Shown in pieces: positions 10,966-19,898 of a stretch of DNA of 64,000 nt (positions within the stretch are counted from its first letter, which is position 1; each line of letters starts with the position of its first letter). The stretch comes from Toxorhynchites rutilus septentrionalis (taxonomy: Eukaryota; Arthropoda; Insecta; Diptera; Culicidae), in contig NC_073746.1 in the NCBI RefSeq assembly GCF_029784135.1, positions 53,831,393 to 53,895,392 on the forward strand. The letters run 5' to 3'. The position numbers and the translations under genes were made by a program. The notes under the pieces were generated by a model that was given only the letters and a program-made list of their open reading frames with translations, searched no databases and had not been told where the DNA came from.

Positions 10966-13900
10966 TTATATTTATTATAACCAATTATAACCAAAATTTC
11001 AAAGCTGAATTAAACAAATAGAGTTATCACAGTTATCACAGTTCCGCGACGCACAACCGCTTGCATTCTTGCTTGCATTTGTTTTGATGACATTTGTACC
11101 GTTCGCCTCAAAATATATAGAAATAGCCTCCAGGTATGCTACATTACTCAATGCATTATTGTAAGTCCTGATATTCAATCTAAGCGTTTATTATATTTAA
11201 TGAAAATTTTACAGCAAAAATATAAATATGACAATTATATTGCAAGTGGTTTGTGTGGTAGTTGTCTCGTTTCAAAAACACGGATTTTAGCAGTAAAACA
11301 TATGCTTTCTATTTATTTAGCTTGCGTGATGAAACACGGCATACCTGAAAATTTTATATGCGTTGCTCTCAAACGAGCAATTTGTGTGACCAACTAGCCC
11401 TTCCATATATGACAAAGAATATTCATGAAAATTCAACAAAAATAATTTTTGAAGCGATTTCCATTAACACTTAAAGTTAATACGTTCAATAAAGCTTTGT
11501 TTTACGTTTGAGCCGATTTTCTGGTTATTAACCAGTTTTAGAACACATTTTATAATGCGCAAACCGTGAATGATTTTTGGTGAAATCGGAACCATGTCCG
11601 TATTTTTTAACCTACTTAACAAAAAGTTTTTCCGATTTGCTTACTTTTTGTATCAGCAATTCGCGATTTTTCATCCATGGATCGCTAATTTTTTGGACGC
11701 TCAGATTCCAAGATATCGTCACTTACCAACTTACCCCTATGACCATCTAGCCCCGCCCTATCCTAACTACTTTTTAGCATCAGAAATCAAATTTTCGTTT
11801 CACTTCATATGGACGTTAGAATAAGATTGAGTACGTGGGTAAAGAGATTCGTGTCTGGGGGAGTAGTAGTATAGATTGAAGTCAGTTTGAATGAAAATGT
11901 AAATTTGTATTCATTCTTTACCTCATTTAGAATAACCATTTGCAAGAATAGTTCATCTGTCATCCTCGCTCTTAAAGTTCGTCAATTTATTTTTAGTCAA
12001 TTCAAGGCATGTTGGCGGTGAATGACGAGGTAGTGCAAGCGAAGCGACCTAGAGGAGAGTGAAGATCTTCGAAAAAAAAAACTTCAAAGATTTCAGGCCC
12101 TGCCTAAGGACCAAAATTGTGATAAAGTTGATTTTGCTTCGATTATAAAAAGTGAAAAATCGTAGCGAAGGTATGATTGGGAACATTGTTAGGATAAGGG
12201 GCGAGAAGAGAGTAAATTAAAATTTAATCACAAAAAACCAAATCCCGTTTCAATTTGGATTCCGTACGAGGACAGGTAACTACAGTGAGGCCCTCGCTAT
12301 AATGATGGAAAGCTTGTTAATATAGAGAAGAAAAACGGCATTTTTCCCGATGAGAATCCATGGCGCTACAACTACCAGCTCGTCTGGAAGCGAGAAAACT
12401 GGAAACGAAAAATTAAAAAAAAGTATACGGCAACCTAGGTGACGGAGTAAATTAACATTAATTGAATTAACGTTAATGAATGACAATTGAAAAAACACGC
12501 CTGTGAATGACTATGGAAACGAGAGCGAAAATACTGAAATCGGTGATGGAGAAGGTAATACAAAAGTGTACAGTTGAAAAGTTTGTTTCAATTAACGCTG
12601 ATGACAATTCTCTAAATTTTAGTAGAGAATTTGAATTGAATAAGAGTAAATGAAAATGAAAATTGTCATCAAACTCAGAATAAAGAGCAAGCTAACAGTA
12701 TCTCCCAGCCTCTGCTATTTTTATTCTAGTGCATTGAAAACTCGACTGATGAGTTCTCGCGTTGATTTCAAGTATATCGTCACATCGGACTTATTATACC
12801 TATCTAATGATTTCTGATGCAATTGTAGATCATGGCTACACCATGGATATGGCATATTTAAAATACTTATGATTTACTGCTAACGAATCATGCACTGCGG
12901 ATCTTTTCGTGATTTGAGCAGTACGCAATCACGCACATGGCTGGTTGAAAGTTATACGATGAACAATAGGGAACGAAGCCTGGCGTGAGCGGTGCTGACT
13001 CTGATAGTGCGGCTTGATGCCAATTATCAAAGTGTGAGCAAAAAGCGGTCCTTCTAACAATGGTATGGTATCATCCGTCGCGGCAGTGTTTGAATACTTG
13101 ATAGTTTGCTGGAAGCAGCCAGATGATTTGTGCGATCAAATTTATTCTAGCCTCAGCCGAGCGGGCCATTTTATTTCCCCACGTTGGTCATATCCAGTCG
13201 GTGAGAATTTATGTTATATATGTTATATATTATATATATTATATATATTATTCACGAGCAAGCATTGTACCCCTGTCATGCTGTCTACCTAGGAAAGATT
13301 TACTCGCTCGGATCGTTTGTTCATTGTTTGAAATTGTTATATAGTTGCGATATTTTTTTTCAAACTGCGATATGATGAATACATTGCAGTTGTAGTTTCA
13401 GATACTTGATCGAGAGCTCTAAGTAGTTCACAAGTAAAATTTAAGCATCGGTTCTTCTAATCTGCTTCCAATCATTTGTGAAAGAAATACATAGATGGGA
13501 AATGTAAATTTATGTTAGTTGATGTGAATATGTATGCAAAACTCTTTGACAGATACATTCAATATTACAGCGATTTATTGATAAGTAAGGAGTCGAATAT
13601 TTCGTATCGGTTACGTTGTCTAACATTCCAAACCCATCTCTAGGAGATGAAAAACGCCACGTAAAGGACCGGAAATGTGCCCCCATTTTCGCGTCTCCCA
13701 TCAATTCCTTGTCTTGTCTTTCTCAGCCTGTACACCCACAGCTCGGTGTCAGCCATTGGGTTCTTTTTTATGTTCCGAAACCAACGTGACAGGTAAACGA
13801 TGCCTAAATTATATACTCATAGAGCGGTAAATTATGTACTAAATAGAGCGGTAAACAACATCGGCGATGACGAGCACGAGCCTCGACCAGAGTTAGGAAG

Positions 13901-14115
13901 ATTAATGTCTGGTGTCTTCTAGCGCACTTTGCGCCGTTCGATAGACTCAGCGACGAAAATATCAAGTTTGTAGCATCGTGTTTCAATGGAAGGTTCCTAG
14001 ATGGACGGTGATCGCTGTGTAAATTTTTCTTAAAGTTTTAAGCTTATTCAAATATACGAATTGTGATGTAGAAGAAACATCCGAACCATTGGGCTTATGC
14101 AATGTTAAAAAGCGG
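10966..14115. other. long intergenic stretch, no gene supported
   Basis: Open frames here are at most about 85 codons, none with a recognisable domain. A TA-rich microsatellite (TATATTATATA) lies at about 13211-13252. Two AGAGCGGTAAA motifs 37 bp apart occur near 13820-13857. Nothing else stands out. Confidence 0.45.
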
Positions 14116-14271
14116 GCTTTTTTTCTCTCTCTATTATAGTGACTTTCAATACATTTCGGCTGGTTCGTCACTTTTACTTCCATTTTTGGAAGAATGTCGG
14201 GAGTGAGAATTGAACTCGTGATCTCTGCGTAAGAGGTGTGGATGTTACCACTACGTCAGATCGCCTCCACG
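14116..14271 (-). mobile_element. tRNA-derived SINE, family with GTTGAAAGTCACTATAAT tail
   Basis: Read on the minus strand it begins GGAGGCGATCTGACGTAGTG (an A-box-like segment, GTAGTGGTAACATC) and contains the B-box-like GAGTTCAATTCTC. It continues GACATTCTTCCAAAAATGG and AGTGACGAACCAGCC, and ends in TTGAAAGTCACTATAATAG with a purine-rich tail. Three other copies in the window (19640-19781 with 17169-17203, 44431-44583, and the tail at 17204-17228) define the family. AAAAAGC on both sides is a possible short target duplication. Confidence 0.85.
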
Positions 14272-15323
14272 TGAAAAAAGCTGACTTTTTAACATGAAAT
14301 TTTACAAATACTCGAAGTAAAATTCATAACTAGCACAACATACCAATGAATATGTCTTAATTCTCAAATCGATGCTGTGCCCCTCGAGAAAATTGAAGGT
14401 AACTTTCTCTGCCTTCAAATGGATGAGGCAATGTTTATCGGCAGTTCAATGTCGTTATTTTTTGAGTGTAACTTTTTCTTCTAAAAAGCGAACACGAACA
14501 CATATGTACGCAAGGAAAGTTCGTACAAATTGTTTCGGAACCATTTTCAACTGTTTTAAGCAAGAAGAAAATCCTTTTTGCTCGTTAAAATAAAAAAAAA
14601 CAGGTGATTATATTCCGATGAGAGATATTGATATCTAATTTTCTCATATGTTGACATTTCTTGATTAGTAGTTTATACAGAAGTAATCGTCCAGTCTTTT
14701 GCATATCATGCTGTCACTGAAGGGCAAATCAATTCGAACTGTCAGAGACAATCTAATGCAAGAAATAAAGATCTACCCCTCTTCACCCTTCAAAAATTAT
14801 CATTATTTCAAATATCACTATCAACAAAATTGTTCCATTCCACTTGCTCTTTTAGCGATTGACTGATGAAATTATCCACCTTGCGAGACAAGATATCGAA
14901 ACGAAACAGGTCGTATGCCCATTTTTATGTTTTCATCGATACGGTCGTTTCTGGAGACGTGCCAACGAGCTACAAAAACGTGGCTATAATGTAGATGTAT
15001 TTGGGGCTGGCGAACACGAGTTGTCCAAGCTGCTTGATATTGGACACCGATTCATTAATTGCCAATAGCAGCAGTCACATAATTGTCATTTTTTGCTAGT
15101 TTTATGTTTATTTTTTCGACTATTGACTTCTGTTAACGGAAATTTTTGGTCGTTACACAATCCGGGAAGCGCGATAGCGCTCATCTTGTTAGTATTTTCG
15201 AATTGGCATCTTTTAACGTAGGATTTCGTCTTTTGAAAACATTTATAAAAAAGGACTTCACGCGCTTTGTCCAGCAAACTAAACTTTTTGTTATCTACGA
15301 TCAATGGATGTTAGATTAAAATA
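14272..15323. other. intergenic; one unassigned protein-like frame
   Basis: A 69-codon open frame at 14859-15068 (+) reads TDEIIHLARQDIETKQ..., then RYGRFWRRANELQKRGYNV. Its composition is more protein-like than its neighbours, but no family is recognised and no start context or splice sites fix it as a gene. The rest shows nothing. Confidence 0.3.
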
Positions 15324-15536
15324 CAGGTCGGACTCGATTATATATAGTAGAAAATTTTTTTCAACAATTTTTTCAAATCCTATACATAATCGAATCTCAA
15401 GAAAACAATTTTTTCATTAATGTATGAATGTCAAACATTGATAGAAAAATAGCTTTTTTGTGATTCGATTATGTATTGGATTCGAAAATTAACGTTGAAA
15501 GTAAAATTGCGATTATATATAATCGAGTCTGACCTG
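15324..15536. mobile_element. 213-bp pogo/Tigger-like MITE
   Basis: Ends CAGGTCGGACTCGATTATAT and its reverse complement with a single mismatch over about 23 bp, with TA on both sides (15322-15323, 15537-15538). A CAGGT terminus and TA duplication fit pogo/Tigger-type MITEs. Subterminal internal repeats (ATAATCGAAT/ATTCGATTAT) form a second, nested dyad. Non-coding. Confidence 0.82.
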
Positions 15537-16317
15537 TATACACAAACTCATCTGCATTTTTGGCATATGCTCACAAAATTTACTCCGCACTCAAAGGGTT
15601 GAGAATATTTAGAAAATTCAATGCTTTGCGAATTTTTATTCTTTTAAATGGAAATAAGACAAAACCTCTCTACTCCTAAAAATACATGAAAAAATGAAGA
15701 CTAACATTTCTCAAGAAACAACGATCACATCAATCAATATATCAATCGTAATATTCAGTTGCAATATTTATTTCATATTAGCAAACCCGGCGAACTTCGT
15801 CCTACATACAACTGATTTTTTAATTCGAATATAGGGTGTGTAACTTAATTCGTGCCGCTTTATTTCTTGCATCAAAAAACACATTTATTTGAATAATAAC
15901 GTGAATTAATACATTATTCAAAGTATTGGTCATTGCAATGTTTTACTGCGTGTAGACGCAAGTGATGGTTGCAAAATGCTTTGATATAAATAAATATATT
16001 TACAATCGAACTTATCAAACAAAAATAAAAATTGAACTATTACATTATTATTTTCGTTTTGTTCGATGAATAATATAACATAACTTCATTCTAATTTGCA
16101 TAATGCATATCACTCTCACCACTCTTGATGGTTTTATATTTATTGCAATGAGCAGGGCTCTGCATAGTGATAATCAACTGAGGATAGTCAACTGACTATT
16201 TGACTGACTATATCCGTATTCAGTTAGTAATTATCTTTTGCTTCTTCACGCAGTTTCTCCGCCAAAACGACTAAACAATCAATCGGGCGTTTAGTCGATA
16301 TCTCCCTCTACCGATTC
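15537..16317. other. AT-rich intergenic DNA, nothing firmly recognised
   Basis: Contains CCCGGCGAACTTCGTCC at about 15787, a string I associate with dispersed insect repeats without being able to name one. No coding segment. Confidence 0.35.
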
Positions 16318-16660
16318 GACTATATCATTTCATTCCTCCCAGTCAAATTGTCCTCATTACATTTTGAAGTGACTTCCTCCAAAACGAATTCGTTCCTCTC
16401 TTTCTCTCTCCCATGTATCATTATGCATGCATCGATGTTCGAGTTCAACGTGGTTTGACGCTACAGGTGAGCTAGATTCTTTCGTATCGTACACGAAAAT
16501 TACTCACACGTATGAAATAGCGTGCAGTGTGTGTGCGCGCTATTTTGCACGCTATTTACTAATACCAACGCGAGGACCTTTATAGCATACTTGATAAATG
16601 TCTAAGTTCGTTGGTTTGAATTCACGATGGGTAGACAATAAACCGTACATTGATGGGGTA
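16318..16660 (+). repeat. dispersed repeat, copy B (uninterrupted)
   Basis: Partner of 10405-10965 (see that entry). It provides the empty site for the MITE at 10583-10837. Copy B carries a local GTGCAGTGTGTGTGCGCGC insertion relative to copy A. Confidence 0.65.
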
Positions 16661-17168
16661 ACTTCATTTTTTGCATCAAAAATAATGTTTTCGTTCCTTT
16701 TTATATGGACGTAAAAATAAAATTGCGTACACGAAAATACAAGAAAATACATGCAAATGAAAATAAAAATTGCCGTTGATTGAGTGAATAACTGAAAAAA
16801 ATGTATCTTTTGCTATACCTTCAATTTAAATGTTCGGTTGAAGTTTTCTTTCGAGAAAAATGTCGCGTACATATAATTTTTTTTACTAAATGTAATATCT
16901 CACAACAATTCAATTGTTTACAAAATGAAGACATGTTATCATATCTGGCATCCATATACTGGACAGTTAACATGTTGAATGAACTGGTGTGTGATATTAC
17001 TGAAAAGTAAAAAAACGCGCGAGCTGAAGCGATCACTATGTCATAGCACGCGATAAACTCCAATTGATCGCTTCGTAATACATCGCATCGTACCGCATCG
17101 CGTTTACTATGTCCTGAACCAAAATTTCTTCTTCTTCTTTTTCTTCTTCTTCTCCTCCTTTTTTTAAT
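16661..17168. other. intergenic, ending in a CTT/TCC-rich tract
   Basis: The right part (about 17128-17166) is a degenerate CTT/CTCCT microsatellite abutting the poly-T end of a SINE. Open frames across it encode only Arg/Lys runs and are not genes. Confidence 0.5.
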
Positions 17169-17203
17169 GTGCATTATAGTGACTTTCAACACTTTTAGCT
17201 GGT
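17169..17203 (-). mobile_element. 3' end of interrupted SINE (left fragment)
   Basis: ATTATAGTGACTTTCAAC then ACTTTTAGCTGGT is the minus-strand 3' end of the same SINE family as 14116-14271. Its other part resumes at 19640. The last 13 bases (17191-17203, ACTTTTAGCTGGT) recur at 19640-19652 and are the target duplication of the intervening insertion. Confidence 0.85.
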
Positions 17204-19639
17204 AGCGTTGAAAGTCACTATAATACAGAAAAAAAAAAAAAAAAAAAAAAAAGTCGGAGAGCACGATGTCCGCGAAGCCTCGCGGTACCTGAGGAACTGG
17301 GCAGCACCGGGCCCCGATGGTGTTCAGAACTTCTGGCACAAGAAGCTAACCGTCGCACATCCAAAGATAGCTGAGTGCTTCAACAAGGTGCTACGTGACC
17401 CACACAACCTTCCTGAATTCGCCACCCGTGGCGTCACCTTCCTCCTCCCGAAAGACAGCAACACATTGAACCCATCAAAGTACAGACCGATAACGTGCCT
17501 ATCGAGTCTGTACAAAATACTGAGCAGCATAATTACCGCCAAAGTTTCTGCTCACTGCGAACAGCATCACATCATCGCAGAAGAGCAGAAAGGATGCAGG
17601 AAAAATACGCATGGCTGCAAAGACCAGGCCATCATCGACGCAGCCATAGTCGGCCAGGCGGTATATAACCAGCGGAACCTAAGTATGGCCTACATCGATT
17701 ACAGGAAGGCTTATGACTCCATACCTCACTCGTTTCTCGTCCGGGTATTGGAGCTCTACAAAATTGATCCCGTCGTCGTTAGGTTCCTGCAGCATGCGAT
17801 GAGGCAGTGGAGTACGTCTCTGCACCTCAGTGATGGGGAAAATGTGTTGCAGTCTAGAACGCTGCAGATAAAGAGGGGGATATTCCAAGGCGACTCTTTC
17901 AGCCCGCTTTGGTTTTGTCTGGCACTGAACCCCCTCAGTAGGACGCTCAATAGAAACGGTCATGGCTATAAAATAAGGTATGGCGACGGCGCCCACGAAA
18001 AAGTGACCCATACCTTCTACATGGATGATCTCAAGGTCTACGCTGATTCCCGTCAGCGTCTAGGTGTAGCTATCCGGGTTGTCGAAGACATAAGCAGGGA
18101 CATCTGCATGGAGTTCGGCCTCGACAAGTGCCGCTGTGTCCATCTGCTGAAAGGGCAGCTTACCGAATCCGGAGGTTACGAGGTCTATGACGGCGAGTTC
18201 ATAGAAGACATGGTTCGTGGCGAATCCTATAAATATCTTGGATTCCGACAGCTCACCGGGATTCGCCACTCCGACATCAAGACGGAGCTGCGAGACAAGT
18301 TCTTGAGTCGAGTGAACTGTGTCCTGAGGACTTTCCTCAACGCGGGGATCAAGGTACGCGCGATCAACACATTCGCGGTTCCCCTGCTGACCTTCAGTTT
18401 TGGTGTAGTCAAATGGAGCAAAACTGACCTAGAGGACCTTGAGAGGAGGATGAGGAAAGCATTTAAAGAGGCCGGAATGCACCATCCTCAATCGGCACTG
18501 GAGAGAGTTTCACTGCCACGCAAAGAAGGGGGACTTGGAATAGTCGACATATCTGCACTGTGTGTTGCCCAGGTACGACAACTGCGCGAGTACTTCGCAG
18601 AACGCGCCAACCAAAACGCGCTATACCGGGCTGTCTGCGCCGCCGACAGAGGATACAGCGCTCTGCACTTGGCGCAAGCGGAGTACCAACTCAACTGCAA
18701 TCTGCAGACAGTGGAGGAGAAGATTGCAGCTTGGAAGCAGAAGGCAGTGCATGGTGCCCACCCCCATCAACTGGACCGGCCACACGTCGACAAGGCCGCA
18801 TCTAATCTGTGGCTAACGCGTGGTGAACTCTCTTCAGTAGTAGAAGCCGACATGATAGCCATCCAGGACAGGATAATGCCGACGAGAAACTGCAGGCGGT
18901 ACGTCTGGCATCAAGACGTTGATGACATTTGCCGGATGTGCCATCAACCAGGTGAAAACATAGAGCACATTATGGAAGGCTGTCCCGTTTTGGCCAACGC
19001 AGCCTACACCGAGCGCCACGACAACGTGGCCCGTATTGTTCATCGACAACTGGCGCCCCAATGTGCTCTACTGGAAGACAACGTACCAAACTACCGGTAC
19101 CTGCCTGCACCTGTCCTGGAAAATGACCGTTTCAAGCTGTACTGGGATCGCACTGTTCTGACCGACCTCTCGATCCACCACAACCGCCCAGATATAATGG
19201 TTTACGACAAGAGCGACCGCAAAGTCACCATCATCGATGTCGCTATTCCACTGAATCAGAATCTGGAGGAGACCCACGGTCGCAAAATCTGCAAGTACCG
19301 ACCATTGGCCGTGGAGCTCAAGGAACTGTGGGGGCTAAGGGAGGTCCCAAGAATTGTTCCAGTCGTTCTCTCTGGAACTGGAATTGTCCCGAAGACACTT
19401 CTGGAAGCGCTAAAGGTGTTGAATATGGAGAAGGAATTGGCCGGCATTCAAAAGTCGGTCATCCTTAGCACCTGCGCGATTGTCCGACAATTTCTCGGTC
19501 AGGACTGAAACAGCACGAGCATGCAGATACGTGCATTCCGCAGAGCCTAGTCCCCCTTTGGCATTCAGAAGCCCGGGGGCAGGTGAAAAATCTGGCTAGG
19601 TTCGCCTAGTTAAGAAGTGAGATAAGTCTGCCAAAAAAA
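17204..19639 (+). mobile_element. chimeric insertion: SINE tail + poly(A) + 5'-truncated R4/Dong-like LINE
   Basis: The insertion is flanked by the 13-bp duplication ACTTTTAGCTGGT. From its left end it holds 25 bp of SINE 3' end in + orientation (17204-17228, ending ACTATAATACAG), then 24 A (17229-17252), then the LINE from 17253. The LINE coding frame runs to 19508, with a 3' UTR of about 120 bp containing CATTCAGAAGCCCGGGGGCA and a short A-run (19633-19640). The LINE is 5'-truncated: it lacks its start codon and the N-terminal DNA-binding part expected for R4/R2-type elements. The order SINE tail, A-run, LINE is what a reverse transcriptase would leave if it jumped from the 5' side of the LINE RNA to the poly(A) tail of a SINE RNA. 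Confidence 0.85.
17253..19508 (+). CDS. reverse transcriptase plus restriction-like endonuclease (R4/Dong-type LINE), 5'-truncated
   Basis: The frame has 751 codons with no internal stop. In order: an N-terminal RT segment with APGPDGV near 17310; YRPITCLSSLYKILS; the motif QKGCRKNTHGC; motif A, YIDYRKAYDS (about 17692-17721, catalytic Asp); motif B, QGDSFSPLWF; motif C, YMDD (18018-18029); then a thumb with YKYLGF. The C-terminal part carries a zinc knuckle of form CX2CX8HX4C (18930-18983) and a PD-(D/E)XK nuclease: RPD (Asp at 19191), IIDVAIP (Asp near 19235) and K..KY near 19288. RT followed by CCHC and a restriction-like nuclease is the R2/R4 layout, and the RPDI...IDVAIP form resembles R4/Dong elements. 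Codons upstream of 17253 read from the A-run and SINE tail and are not native. The uninterrupted frame suggests a recent insertion. Confidence 0.9.
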   Translation, partial: VGEHDVREASRYLRNWAAPGPDGVQNFWHKKLTVAHPKIAECFNKVLRDPHNLPEFATRGVTFLLPKDSNTLNPSKYRPITCLSSLYKILSSIITAKVSAHCEQHHIIAEEQKGCRKNTHGCKDQAIIDAAIVGQAVYNQRNLSMAYIDYRKAYDSIPHSFLVRVLELYKIDPVVVRFLQHAMRQWSTSLHLSDGENVLQSRTLQIKRGIFQGDSFSPLWFCLALNPLSRTLNRNGHGYKIRYGDGAHEKVTHTFYMDDLKVYADSRQRLGVAIRVVEDISRDICMEFGLDKCRCVHLLKGQLTESGGYEVYDGEFIEDMVRGESYKYLGFRQLTGIRHSDIKTELRDKFLSRVNCVLRTFLNAGIKVRAINTFAVPLLTFSFGVVKWSKTDLEDLERRMRKAFKEAGMHHPQSALERVSLPRKEGGLGIVDISALCVAQVRQLREYFAERANQNALYRAVCAADRGYSALHLAQAEYQLNCNLQTVEEKIAAWKQKAVHGAHPHQLDRPHVDKAASNLWLTRGELSSVVEADMIAIQDRIMPTRNCRRYVWHQDVDDICRMCHQPGENIEHIMEGCPVLANAAYTERHDNVARIVHRQLAPQCALLEDNVPNYRYLPAPVLENDRFKLYWDRTVLTDLSIHHNRPDIMVYDKSDRKVTIIDVAIPLNQNLEETHGRKICKYRPLAVELKELWGLREVPRIVPVVLSGTGIVPKTLLEALKVLNMEKELAGIQKSVILSTCAIVRQFLGQD

Positions 19640-19781
19640 ACTTTTAGCTGGTTCGTCACAGCGATGAGTCGTTAGCTGGTTCGTCACTTTTACCTTCCAT
19701 TTCGGAAGAATGTCGGGAGTGAGAATTGAACTTGTGACCTTCAGCATGCGAGGTATGGATGTTACCACTACGCCAGATCGT
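19640..19781 (-). mobile_element. body and tRNA head of interrupted SINE (right fragment)
   Basis: Continues the SINE begun at 17169. On the minus strand it has the A-box-like TGGCGTAGTGGTAACATC, the B-box-like AAGTTCAATTCTCAC and the GACATTCTTCC block. Near 19651-19697 the string AGCTGGTTCGTCAC is present twice, separated by AGCGATGAGTCGT, so a short tandem duplication occurred beside the insertion point. Confidence 0.85.
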
Positions 19782-19825
19782 TTTTTCTTCTTATTCTTCT
19801 TCTTCTTCTTCTTCTTCTTCTTCTT

Positions 19826-19856
<31 letters not shown>

Positions 19857-19858
19857 TT

Positions 19859-19889
<31 letters not shown>

Positions 19890-19898
19890 TTCTTCTTC
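19782..19898. repeat. (TTC)n microsatellite, ~110 bp
   Basis: A TTC array interrupted by three or four TTA units, ending near 19898. It directly abuts the tRNA-head end of the SINE. The long Phe or Lys frames it creates are not genes. Confidence 0.95.

Noticed and set aside
17208..17252. Upstream ATG giving the LINE protein a start with a poly-Lys stretch
   Set aside because: These codons read from SINE tail and poly(A), not from the LINE; the native N-terminus is missing because of 5' truncation.
16821..17339. 172-codon minus-strand frame with Arg/Lys-rich middle
   Set aside because: It crosses the CTT-rich tract, a SINE end, the A-run and the antisense of the LINE; the composition is a microsatellite by-product.
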